A stretch of DNA of 64,000 nucleotides, from the NCBI GenBank assembly GCA_964565925.1, contig CAZMGV010000018.1:1-64000 (forward strand), given 5' to 3'. The stretch's first letter is position 1, and every line of letters starts with the position of its first letter. This document shows, piece after piece, positions 26,063 to 36,900 of this stretch. This DNA comes from CAZMGV01 sp964565925 (lineage in GTDB: Bacteria > JAGRBM01 > JAHCIT01). Both the position numbers and the translations under genes were made by a program. The notes beneath the pieces are model-generated. The model was given only the letters and a program-made list of their open reading frames with translations. It was not told where the DNA came from and ran no database searches.

Positions 26063-26992
26063 ATGCCCGCGGAGATCGTTCCCACCGACAACGGCGTCCG
26101 GATCGGCGACCTGGAAATCCTGTTCGGGACCGCCGTCAAGCACCAGCTGCTCAGGGCCAACTCGTTCGTGCTGCACGGGCCGCGTCCGGTCGTGGTAGAC
26201 CCGTCGGCGCAGCCCAAGCGTCACGCGGAACTGGCCGCGCAGAACCCGGTTATCTTCTATACGCACTACCACGCCGACCACCGGGCGGCTGAAGGCGTCT
26301 ACCCCATGACCACCGAGGTGTGGGCGAGTGCCGCCGACGCGCCGGCGATCGCCGACATGGAGGATTTCGTGGGCCGCGTGGAGAGCGGCGACGGCGAGGC
26401 GATGAAACGCCAGATCCGGATGCTGCAAGTGATCTTCAAGATCGGGCCGCGTCCGGTCGCCCGCAAGGTGAACGACGGCGAACTGCTGGACGCCGGCGGC
26501 TGCACCGGCAAGATGGTCGCGCTCCCCGGCCACACGCCCGGCCATGCGGGGCTGTATTTCCCCGAACAGTCGCTGCTGATGACCACCGATATCGACCTCA
26601 CGTCGTTCGGGCCGTGGTACGGCAACGACGTTTCCGATATTACGCAGTTCCGCCGGTCGGTCGCCCGGGCGCGCGACTTCAAGTGCGACTACTACTTCAC
26701 CTCGCACGGTGAAAACGTGCTGGGCCGCAACGAGTTCCTGGAAAAAATAGACGCCTTCGACCGGCACTTCGACCGCCGCGACAACATCATCCTCGAGGCG
26801 CTGGACAGCGGCGAGAAGCGTCTGGACGACATGCTCCGGTTGGAGGTCGTCTACCGGACGAAAACTCTAGCGACGATGGAACACCTGATCCACTTCGAGC
26901 GCAAGCACGTGAAAAAACATCTCGAACTGCTCGTGGCCGCCGGCAAGGTCCAGGCGGACGAGAAGTTCCAGAGCTTCCGGAGGGCGGCATGA
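26063..26992 (+). CDS. Metallo-beta-lactamase-fold hydrolase, LACTB2-like
   Basis: The product has 309 residues. The metal-binding motif is THYHADH (His68, His70, Asp72, His73), followed by PGHTPGHAG and a TTDIDL Asp that bridges the metals. The C-terminal ~80 residues ('MEHLIHFERKHVKKHLELLVAAGKVQ') form a winged-helix-like region, as in LACTB2 and glyoxalase II relatives. ATG 26063 is preferred to the longer frame because of CGAGGA upstream and the start of homology. It overlaps the methyltransferase start by 4 bp (ATGA). The substrate is not predictable. Confidence 0.87.
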   Translation: MPAEIVPTDNGVRIGDLEILFGTAVKHQLLRANSFVLHGPRPVVVDPSAQPKRHAELAAQNPVIFYTHYHADHRAAEGVYPMTTEVWASAADAPAIADMEDFVGRVESGDGEAMKRQIRMLQVIFKIGPRPVARKVNDGELLDAGGCTGKMVALPGHTPGHAGLYFPEQSLLMTTDIDLTSFGPWYGNDVSDITQFRRSVARARDFKCDYYFTSHGENVLGRNEFLEKIDAFDRHFDRRDNIILEALDSGEKRLDDMLRLEVVYRTKTLATMEHLIHFERKHVKKHLELLVAAGKVQADEKFQSFRRAA

Positions 26993-27624
26993 CGGCAACG
27001 GTGAACGAACCGGTCAATGCGAAAGGCGTGTCGCTACTCTTCAAGCTGTGGAGCCGGTTCTACGACAACCCGCTCCCGCAGCAGCTCTACTACCGCCGGG
27101 TCCACCGCCGGATACTCCAGCACTGGTCCCCCCGGCCGGGCCAGAAGGTGCTCGACGTGGGCTGCGGCACGGGGCTATTCCTCAAGTCGCTGGCCGGCGA
27201 ATACCGGGGGCTCGACCTCACCGGACTCGACTTCTCGGCCGACATGCTGGAGCAGGCACGGGAGCCCGGCGCAAGACTCGTGGCGCCCCAGAGTCCGTTC
27301 CCCAAATTCGTGCAGGGGTCGGTCTACGAGATGCCTTTCGAGACCGGCACCTTCGACATCGCCCTCAATACGATTTCCTGCCACTTCTACCTGGAGCAGG
27401 TGCGGGCGTTCCGCGAGGTCCTGCGGGTACTCAAACCGGGCGGGAACTTCTACTGCGCCGCCATTACGTATGGCCTGCGCGGCCGGGGGAGTTCGCTCGC
27501 CAACATCGCGGTCTACTATCCGCCGCACATCCTTCAGGATCACTTCGAGGAAGCCGGGTTCAAGGTGCTCGGTCACGAGCGGATGTTCCCGAACGTGGCC
27601 CTGTTCAGGCTGGCAAAATCCTAA
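26989..27624 (+). CDS. Class I SAM-dependent methyltransferase (UbiE/MenG-like)
   Basis: The product has 211 residues. The SAM-binding motif is VLDVGCGTGLF (54-64), with GLDFSADML as the acidic loop and 'LRVLKPGGNFYC' as the post-core strand. The N-terminal 'SRFYDNPLPQQLYYRRVHRRIL' helix is common in small-molecule C- or O-methyltransferases. It is translationally coupled to the MBL-fold hydrolase upstream, suggesting a shared small-molecule substrate. A weak hairpin (27615-27640) overlaps its stop codon. Confidence 0.87.
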   Translation: MTATVNEPVNAKGVSLLFKLWSRFYDNPLPQQLYYRRVHRRILQHWSPRPGQKVLDVGCGTGLFLKSLAGEYRGLDLTGLDFSADMLEQAREPGARLVAPQSPFPKFVQGSVYEMPFETGTFDIALNTISCHFYLEQVRAFREVLRVLKPGGNFYCAAITYGLRGRGSSLANIAVYYPPHILQDHFEEAGFKVLGHERMFPNVALFRLAKS

Positions 27625-27743
27625 ATAAACGAAGGATTTTCGCCGCATAAACCCCTACGCACCCGGCCTCGCCGGGACTGCGTAGTGAACTTCCCGTTTC
27701 CGCCAGCCGAACAGCGTCTCCGTTTTCCACAACCCGATTCCGG

Positions 27744-27759
27744 TTGATTCAGCAGTCAA
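27744..27759. promoter_or_regulatory. Degenerate copy of the lipid operator at the megasynthase promoter
   Basis: TTGATTCAGCAGTCAA matches the operator TTGACTCGCGAGTCAA (3885-3900) at 12 of 16 positions. The outer half-site bases are kept and the changes are mostly central. It sits about 20 bp upstream of the candidate -10 box, where a bound dimer would block the -35 region. Confidence 0.4.
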
Positions 27760-27908
27760 AACCGCTCGAAACCCCCGATAATAATTAAAAAACAGTTCAT
27801 GCACCTTTTTGGTACCCCGATTGCTCAATGCCGCCCGGAGTGGCGTGGAGGCTCATCCGTTTCCATAACGGATAAAACGCACCTCACCCCATAATTCAGG
27901 GCGAAATG

Positions 27909-27937
27909 AAGGCCGGAACCATCCGGCCTTGGTTTTT
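27909..27937 (+). terminator. Terminator-like hairpin in the megasynthase leader (possible attenuator)
   Basis: AAGGCCGGA-ACCA-TCCGGCCTT is a perfect 9-bp stem followed by GGTTTTT, the form of an intrinsic terminator. It ends 29 nt before the GTG start at 27966. It could end readthrough from the methyltransferase gene or attenuate transcription of the megasynthase itself. Confidence 0.6.
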
Positions 27938-27965
27938 CGCCGGTACATCAGAACGGAGATGCCGC

Positions 27966-30900
27966 GTGAACGACGCAGCCAGCGCGATTTGTTTTTCTCT
28001 TCTTCCCCCGAACCAGTTCCCTGAAAAGGAAGCCCGTGAACTTGCCGCCGCCGGCGCCCTGCCGGTGGTCGATATCGCTTACAGCGAAGCGGCCTCGCGC
28101 CAGGCGCTGCTGGCCTCCGTTCCCTCAGATTTAGGCGTCGGCGTCGTGATCGCACCCGATCTCTCGGCGCAGGAACTCTCTCGTCTCAATATCCGCGCGG
28201 TGATCATCCCCGTGGACTGGGAGCTGGACGAGTCGGCCGATCTCACCGCCTTCATCGCCCCCTTCCGCAACTACCCGGTATGGGTCGAGGTGACGTCGCA
28301 GGCCGCGTGGAACCGTGCCGCGAAGGCGAACCCGACGGGTCTGATCCTCAAAGGTTTCGAATCGGGCGGAGTCGTGGGCGAAGAGTCCACGTACATCCTG
28401 CTCCAGCGTTATGACGGCACCCTCCCGGTGCTCGCCCGGGGCGGTATCGGCCCCGACACCGCCGCCGCCGCCGTTGCCGGCGGCGCGAGCGGCGTCGTCC
28501 TCGACGTCCAGACCTGGGGCACGCTCCCCCTGGCCGCTGAAGCCAAGGCGGCGCTGCTGTCGCTTCAGGGCACCGACGCCGTGACGCTGCGTCTCACCGA
28601 CCGTCACGTGATCCGTGTGGCCGGCAAGATGGGCGCCAAGTCGATGCGCACACTGCGCCAGGCCGAAGAGGCGATGCTGGTCGCCACCGCCGGCGACAAG
28701 ACCGAACAGGCGCTGAAAACGCGCACCGAACGCGCCGAACAGCTCTACCGCGAGCTCCAGAAGATCTCCGTCAGCTCCTTCTCGGCCGTGTCCGACAAGG
28801 TGTTCCCGGTGGGCCAGGAAACGGGCTGGGCGAAACTGTACGCCGACCGTTACCAGACGGCGGCCGGTATCGTCACCGTTGTCCGCGACACGATGAAGTC
28901 GTCGCTGTCCAAAGCGGTCCAGAACTTCCCATGGCGTGCCGATTCGCCGTTTGCGAAGTCCGTGGGCGCGAAGCTTCCGATCTTCCAGGGTCCGATGGCC
29001 CAGACGAGCGACGTCGCCGCGTTTGCCGGCAAGATCATGGATCACGGCATCGTGGCGAACCTGGCGCTGGGCAACATGCCGGGCAATGTCTGCGAAAAGC
29101 TGATCAAGGACACGCTGGCGCTTTCCAACGGCCGCCCCTTCGGCGGCGGCATCATCGGCCTCGAAGCCAACGCCTTCTTCCGCGACCAGCACATCGCGCA
29201 CATGAAGACGCTCCACCCGCCGCTCGCGGTGGTGGCGGCCGGCACGACCGAACAGGCGCTGGATCTGACCGCCGCCGGTATCCGGTCGTTCCTCCACACC
29301 CCCGTCCACACGCTGCTCGTGAACGCGATGGACCAGGGTCACCTCGATTTCATTCTCGAAGGCACCGAGGCGGGCGGCCACATCGGCAAACTCACCTCGT
29401 TCGTCCTGTGGCAGAGCGTCGTACAGGCGCTTGCCGACAAACCGGCCACCGCAGGCAAGACGGCGAATGTCGTGCTGGCGGGCGGCTTCGGCAACGTGAA
29501 GGGTGCGGTGATAGCGGCCGCTCTCGTGGCCCGCGCACAGGCGGCCGGACACAATTTCGGTATCCAGATGGGCACCGCGTTCCTCTTTACGAAGGAAGCG
29601 GTCGAAACGGGCGCCACCTCTCCGATGTACCAGCGCGTGCTCGTGGACCTCGACCGCACCGAGACCATCGGCGACACCGTGATGACCCCGGCCCGCATGG
29701 CGCCCACCGCCAAGCTGTTCGCCATCCGCGAGCACGAGTACGAGCGCATCAAGGCGGGGGAATCGCTCGACCACCGCAAGCACCTCTACGAAAATGACAA
29801 CCTGGGCGGCCTGCGTGCCGCTTCCAAGAAGCAGCGCATCGAGAAGAAGCCCGAAGGCGGCGTCCGGTTCGTGGATCTCGACGATTCGGAGCAGATGAAC
29901 GCGGGACTCTTCCACGTCGGCATGTGCGCCGCACTGCGCCGCGAGATCACGACGATCCAGGAAGTACTGAACGACAACACGGTCCGCGCCGAAGCGGCCT
30001 TGAAGGCCCGCGTCGCGGAACTGACCGCCCCCAAGGCGGCGATCCCCAAACCGGCGGCCCCGGCGGTATCCGTTCCGGTTCCCCAGCAGGCTCCGTCACA
30101 TGTGCCGTCGCACGCACCGTCCGCCACCGGCGACGAAGGCATCGCCATTATCGGTCTGGGCGGTGTGTTCCCGGATGCGAACAACATCCAGGAGTTCTGG
30201 CGCAATATCACCAGCGGGAAATATTCGATCCGCGAAGTGCCGGAAGGCCGCTGGTCCAAGGAGTTCTTCTACTCCGATGACCGTAACGCCCCCGACAAGA
30301 GCTATTCCAAGATCGGCGGATTCATCAACGACCCCGAGTTCGACTCCAAATCATTCCGCATTCCGCCGTCCGTCGCATCGTCCATGGACCTTGCCCAGCG
30401 CGTGAGCCTGGTCGCCGTCCGCGAGGCGCTGCAGGACGCCGGCTATTTCAACGGCAAGCCGTTCGACAAGGGCCGCTGCGCCGTGATCGTGGGCAACTCC
30501 CAGGGCGGCGAGAACACCCACCGCTACGCCTACCGGCTGGCGCTGCCGATGATCCTCGCCAAGCTGGAGAAAGACCCGCAGTGGGCCTCTCTGCCGCCGC
30601 CGCAGCGCAGGCAGATTACCGACAACATTTCGAAGCAGTTCCTGGGCGATCTGCCGGAGATCACCGGCGGTTCCATGCCGGGCGAGCTTCCGAACGTGAT
30701 CGCCGGGCGCATCGCCAACGTGTTCGACCTCTCGGGTCCGAACTTCGTCTGTGACGCCGCCTGCGCCGCGTCGCTGGCCGCCGTCCACACCTCCGTGCTG
30801 GGCCTCATGGCCGGCGAGTTCGACATGGTCGTCACCGGCGGTGTCGACCGGGGCATGGACGCCGACAGCTACATCAAGTTCTGCAAGGTCGGAGCGCTCT

Positions 30901-33900
30901 CCAGCGAAATCTCCGCCCCCTTCGACAAGCGCGCGAGCGGCTTCGTCATGGGCGAGGGCGCCGGATTCCTCGTCATGAAGCGGCTCTCCGACGCCGTCCG
31001 CGACGGCGACAAGGTTTATGCCGTGCTCCGGGGCGTGGGCGCCTCGAGCGACGGCGCGGGACGCGGTATCACGGCTCCGTCGCCGGCCGGGCAGCGCAAG
31101 GCGATCGAGCGCACCTACCGGATGGCGAAGAACGTCGACCCCCGCACGATCACGCTGGTCGAGTGCCACGGCACTTCGACGCCGCTGGGTGACGCGACCG
31201 AAACGACCGTCCTGAAAGAATGGTTCAACGAGCACGGCTCGCAGCCGCACTCCGTCGCCGTGGGGTCGGTGAAGTCCCAGATCGGGCATCTCAAATCGGC
31301 AGCCGGTGCTGCCGGTCTCATCAAGATGACGCTGGCGCTTCACAACAAGACGTTGCCGCCGTCCATCAACTTCGAAAGCCCGGCCGATGGCACGGGCCTT
31401 GGCGAAGGGTCGCCGCTGTTCGTGAACACGAAGGCGCGCCCCTGGAACCCGCCGGCCGGCATGCCGCGCCGCGCCGCCGTCTCCGCCTTCGGCTTCGGCG
31501 GCACCAACTTCCACGTCGTCGTGGAAGAGTACAACCCGGCCTCGGGTGGCAGCGCCTATATCCCGAAAGACGCCGGCCACATGACGATCCCGGTTTCGTC
31601 GACGGTGGCTGTGGCCGCCCCGGCCGCTGCTGCACCAGTTGCCTCGGCTCCGGTTCAGGCCGCTGCGGCGACTATTTCTGCTGCAACGACTGTCGATAAG
31701 ACTGCCATCGAAACGGCCGTGATCGAAGTGCTGGCCGACCAGACCGGTTACGAGAAGGAAGACCTGGGCCGCACGCTGGACCTCGAGGCCGATCTCGGCA
31801 TCGACACGGTGAAGCAGGCCGAGGTGTTTGCCGCTCTGCGCGAACGCTATTCTCTGGAGAAGGACCCGAACCTCAAGCTCCGCGACTACCCCACTGTCGA
31901 GAAGATCGTCGACTACCTCGCGTCGCGCCTGGCGGGCACCGGCACTGTTACTGCAGCCCCTGTGGTCTCGGCCCCGGCCGTTTCGACCCCCTCCGTTTCG
32001 GCCCTGAAGGTCACGGCTGAACCCGCTCCGGCCCATGCCGCTCCAGTGGCTGCTCCTGCGACTGCAAAGGCCGTCGACAAAGCCGCCATCGAACAGAAGG
32101 TGATCGAAGTTCTCGCCGACCAGACCGGTTACGAGAAGGAAGATCTGGGCCGCACGCTGGATCTCGAGGCCGACCTTGGCATCGATACAGTGAAACAGGC
32201 TGAAGTATTCGCGGCACTTCGCGAAAGCTACTCGCTGGAGAAGGACCCGAACCTCAAGCTGCGCGACTACCCGACCATCGAGAAGATCGTCGACTACCTC
32301 GCCCTGCGGCTCACGAGCGGCGCGCCGGTAGTGGCAGCCGCTCCGGTTGCGGCAGCCCAGGCCCCCGTCAGTGCGGAAAACGCACAGAAGACCAACGGTG
32401 AACTCCACGCCGATGTCCCGAGCTACGTCGTGGTGCTTGGTTCCGACCAGGGCTCGCTCGCCGCGAATCTGGAGGCGTATGCAAAGGCTCCGCAGGGAGT
32501 CCGTTTCGGAAGCGGCAGCAAATACGCCGCATTCGGATTCATCAACAAGGCGGATGCGTCCAAGCGCGCCGTGCAGATCGCCGAAGCGGTCCGCGCCGGC
32601 AAGCGCCCGTCGCCGGCCCTGAACGCGAAGGTCGGTGACGCCCGCAAGCAGAAGCCGCGCGTCGCGTTCGTGTATCCAGGCCAGGGCTCCCAGTACGTGG
32701 GGATGCTCCAGGAACTGATGATCTACCCGGAAGTCCGCGCGACCTTCGAGGAGGCCGAGAGCGTCGTATCGCCGCTGATCGGCCGCTCGCTGCTCGGCAT
32801 CATCCACCCCAAGGACACCTCGGAAGAAAACCTCCGCCGTTGCGAGAACGAGCTGAAACAGACGGAAATCACGCAGCCGGCCGTACTGACGGCCGACGTC
32901 GCGATCCACCGCTTCCTGGCGGCCCGCGGGTTCAAACCCGATGCCGTCGCCGGCCACTCGCTCGGCGAGTACGGCGCCGCCGTGGCCGCCGGCGTGATGT
33001 CGTTTCACGACGCGCTCGAAGCGGTCGCCGCCCGCGGCCGCGAAATGGCGAACGTGAAGGTGGACGACAACGGCCTGATGCTGATGGTCCCGATGGGCCA
33101 GCAGGACGTCGAGCCGCTGCTTGGGAACATTTCAGGCTATATCGCCGTGGCGAACCGCAACTCGCCGCAGCAGACCGTGATCGGCGGAGCCTCCGCCAGT
33201 GTGCAGGCGTTCAAGAAACTGCTGGACGGCAAGGGCGTCGATACGGTGCTCCTTAACGTCTCGCACGCCTTCCACTCGAAGATCGTCGCCCCGGCGTCAG
33301 AGCCCCTGCGCCGCGTGCTGGACCGCCTGGGGATCAAGGCCCCGGAGCTGCCGATCTATTCGAACGTGACGGCGGAACCCTACCCCATGGGTCCCAATGC
33401 CCATGCGGAGATCATCGACCTGCTGTCCCGCCAGATCGCCGCCAGCGTCGACTGGATCGGCTCGGTGGAGCACATGTACCGGGACGGTATCGAGGTTTAT
33501 GTCGAATGCGGCCCCAAGCGCGCGCTCGCCGGCCTCGTCGAAGCGAACCTTAAAGGGCGCCCCTCGGTGGCGATCCAGACCTGCCACCCCAAGCGCGGAG
33601 AGGCGCTCTCGCTGGTCGAGGCGCTGGCGCATCTCTCCGCCGAACTGGTGGTCGAGAACACGCCCGCCCCCGCCGTTGCGGTACCGGTTGCAAAGCCGGT
33701 CACCCAGCCGATTTCGGTTGCCGGTGGCAACGGTGTGTACGCACCGCTGTCGGCCCCGGTTTCCGCCTCGCCGTCCGTATCCGGCGACAACCCGCTCGCC
33801 CGTTGGGCGAACGATCCGCGTTTCGGCTTCTTCTGGCAGAAGAACGGACGCGCCATCGAGAACATGATCGCCCATATGTGGGCCGTGACGATGGAAGAGA

Positions 33901-36900
33901 CTCCGGTCCGCCCGGAGCCGGCCCAGCCGGCGGCGACCAAGAAATTCCAGCTCGCCGCCACCATGCCGGCGCTCAGCGACGACATCCACAAGCCGTCGTC
34001 CGATCCGAACCGCAACGCCCCCATGCAGCTCTGGAGCGCGGCGAGCCCCATTTCCCGCCGCGTCCCTGTTTATGTCTCCGAAGCCAAGCCGGCTCCGGAA
34101 ACCCGCTCGCTGTCGGGCAAGACCGTCGCGTTCTGGTCCGTCAGCAAGCAGTCGGAAACTCTCGCCCAGGCGCTTCAGGCACGCGGTGCGAAGGTGCTCG
34201 CACCGGCCGTGTTCGGCAGCCCGTTCACCGGCGCCGACGTGCTGGTGATCGACTCGCGCGCCGGCAGCCGCAGCCCCGACCGCTTTGTCGGCGATCTGGC
34301 GCTGCGCCTCAATGACCTTGTCGCGGTCGCCAAGGCGGCCCCCGCGAACTTCACCCTGATCGGCGTCGGTGCCCACAACGTGGACCTCGACCCGAGCCAG
34401 GCGATGTTCCAGGCGGCCGTGCGCGGCTTCGTCCTCACGCTGGGCCACGAATTCCCGCAGTGGAAGGTCCGCTGGACCATGGCGACGACGCTCGACGACG
34501 CGCAGCTCGCGCGCGCCATCGACATCGACGCCGGAAGCCCCGAAACCGTCATCCAGAGCCGCTGGTCCCGTTTCGGCCGCGCAATGCTGGAAGGGGTGCC
34601 GGCCTCCATCCAGGGCAACAACGGCCTCAAGGCCCGCAAGGACCGCGTGTGGCTCGTGACGGGCGGCGCCCGCGGTATCACCCGCGAGATCGTGCTCGAC
34701 CTCGCCCGCAACATGGGCGGCCGGTTCGCGCTGGTCGGTTCGTCGCCCGCTCCGGCCGGTCCGGTCGAGCTGATGGACGAGAAGGAAATCCGCAAGCAGA
34801 TCCGCCAGGCGGCGAAGACCCAGGGCCTGCAGCCCTCCGCTGCCGACATCGAAAGCGAAGTCAGGAAGCGCCTCGGCGCAGCCGAAATCCAGAAGGCGCT
34901 TTCCGCGCTCAGGGACCTCGGCGCCGAGACCCGCTACTACGCCTGCGATCTGGCCCAGCCCGAAGCGGTGAAGCAGCTCCTGAAGTCGGTCCGCAACGAC
35001 TTCGGCACGGTCAACGTGGTTATTCACGGCGCCGGCCGCGAGTTCTCCCGTTCCACTTCCGAAAAGACGATGGACGACATCAAGGCGACCCTCGGAGTGA
35101 AGCTCGAAGGTGCGCTCGCGCTCGCCATCGAGACCCGCGCCGACCCGCTCGAAGCGTTCGTCATGTTCGGTTCCGTCGTGGGCCGGTTCGGCAACAAGGG
35201 ACAGGCCGACTACGCCGCCGCCAACGGAGCGCTGACAGGTCTTGTCCGCCACTTCAGCGCCGTCGGCAATCCGGCCGCCCGCCCGCTGCTGTTCGACTGG
35301 TCCGCGTGGGCGGAAGTCGGCATGGCCTCGCGCGGTGTCGCGAAGGATCACTTCAAGGAGTCCGGTGTGGATCTCATCTATCCCTCGACCGGCGCTCCGC
35401 TGGTCCGGGCCGAACTGATGGCCGGTACCGCCGGTGAAATCCTCGCCTGCGGTTCGCTGGGCGAGCTGGACCGCTCCGGCGTCATCAAGCCGCCGCCGTC
35501 GCTCCCCGTGGCTCCCAAAGCGCGTAATTTCACATTCAGCGCCCAGACCGAACCCTGGCTGGCCGATCACAGCATCCAGGGAACCCCGGTATGGCCGGGC
35601 GTGGGCGGCATCGAACTGATGCGGCAGGAAGCCGGATTCGCCGGCAAGCCGTTCGAGGCGACCGACCTCCGTTTCGAGCGGGCGATCAAGGTGTTCGCCG
35701 GCAAGAGCGCCGAAATTCAGGCGACGCGGGAAACCGTGGACGTCCGGGTTCCGTCGCCAAACGGCCCCGAGTTCAAGCCGCACTTCCGCGCCGGGCATTT
35801 CTCGGTGCCGAGCGTGAAGCCGGAATGGTCGGCTCCCCGCAGTGCCGCGCCGAGCACCTCGGTCCGCGAAGCGATCTACCAGGTTTATTTCCACGGACCC
35901 CGGTTCCAGGTGATGACTGGCGGGATCGAGAAGTCAGGCCGCGACTGGGTATTCGGCGGACAGGCCTCCCCGGTATTCTCGGGCGGATCGGCACTGAAAG
36001 CCGCCGATACGACCGCCTCCGCCATTGAGGCCGCGTTCCAGGCGGCGGGCCTCAGAACCATGATCGAGACCGGCACGAGCGTGCTGCCGTCCGGCATCCA
36101 GTGGCTCGTCGTTCACCGCCCGGTGAACGGGGACGAACCGCTCGCGATTTCCGTGACTCCGGTCAGCCATCCGTCGGAGGCGATCTACCGCTGCAACGTT
36201 CGCGTGTTCGACCAGACCGGAAACGAACTCCTGAGTCTCGTGGGTTACGATCAGGTCGTTACCGGCCAGAACGTCACCCTGCCCGGACCGCTCGCCGCGC
36301 TGAAAGATACGGAAGCCGCCGCGTCGAATACGGGCGCTGCTCCGGCAGTTATCGCCGGTGCGCCTGTCGCCGCGACCGCAACGGTCAACCGCGACGAGGT
36401 GTACGCCCGGATTCTGGACGTCCTCTGCCGTGAAACCGGGTATGAAGCGGGCGATATCACGCCGACCGCCGACCTTGAGGGCGACCTCGGGATCGACACT
36501 GTGAAGCAGGCCGAGGTGTTCGCGCAGGTGCGCGCCTCCTACGGTCTCGAAAAGGACCCGAACTTCAAGCTCCGCGACTACCCGACCATGAACCGCCTGG
36601 TGGACTATGTGGCCGGACGGCTGCAGTCGGCCAGTACAACCGCCGGCGCGGCCACTGCTGAAGCGCCCGTGGCTGCCGGAACGAAGGCGCCTGAACTCCA
36701 GGCGGCCGAGTTTCCTCCGCCCGTCTGCCCGTTCAATGAGCCGTGGAGCCGCTTCGCGGTGCTGGACATCGGAACGGTCTTGAGCGACCTTGACCGTGAT
36801 CCGAACCGCATCCTTGGCGAACTGTCAGCCGACGAACGGGGCGACTACGCCACCATGACCTACGAGAAGCGCCGCCTGGACTGGCTCGCCGGACGGCTGG

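Larger units (their letters stand above)
27625..27965 (+). other. Leader and control region of the megasynthase
   Basis: This 341-bp gap contains no gene. Going rightward it holds a degenerate copy of the shared operator (27744-27759), an A/T-rich segment with a candidate -10 TAATAAT (27779-27785), a hairpin ATCCGTT-TCCAT-AACGGAT (27855-27873) and a terminator-like hairpin (27909-27937). The GGAG ribosome-binding site of the megasynthase lies at 27955-27958. If transcription begins near 27790, the leader is about 175 nt and must pass both hairpins. Confidence 0.5.

Noticed and set aside
27906..27965. ATG 27906 as the start of the megasynthase
   Set aside because: It lies in a terminator-like hairpin and lacks a ribosome-binding site; GTG 27966 has GGAG 7 nt upstream.
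31702..32311. Repeat pair as a CRISPR-like or mobile repeat
   Set aside because: The copies are in-frame ACP domains differing mainly at synonymous sites, with linkers of ordinary coding sequence.
30351..35894. Two very long minus-strand frames (885 and 865 residues) antisense to the megasynthase
   Set aside because: The plus strand encodes clear catalytic motifs throughout. The antisense frames are composition artefacts with low-complexity Arg/Gly/Val sequence.
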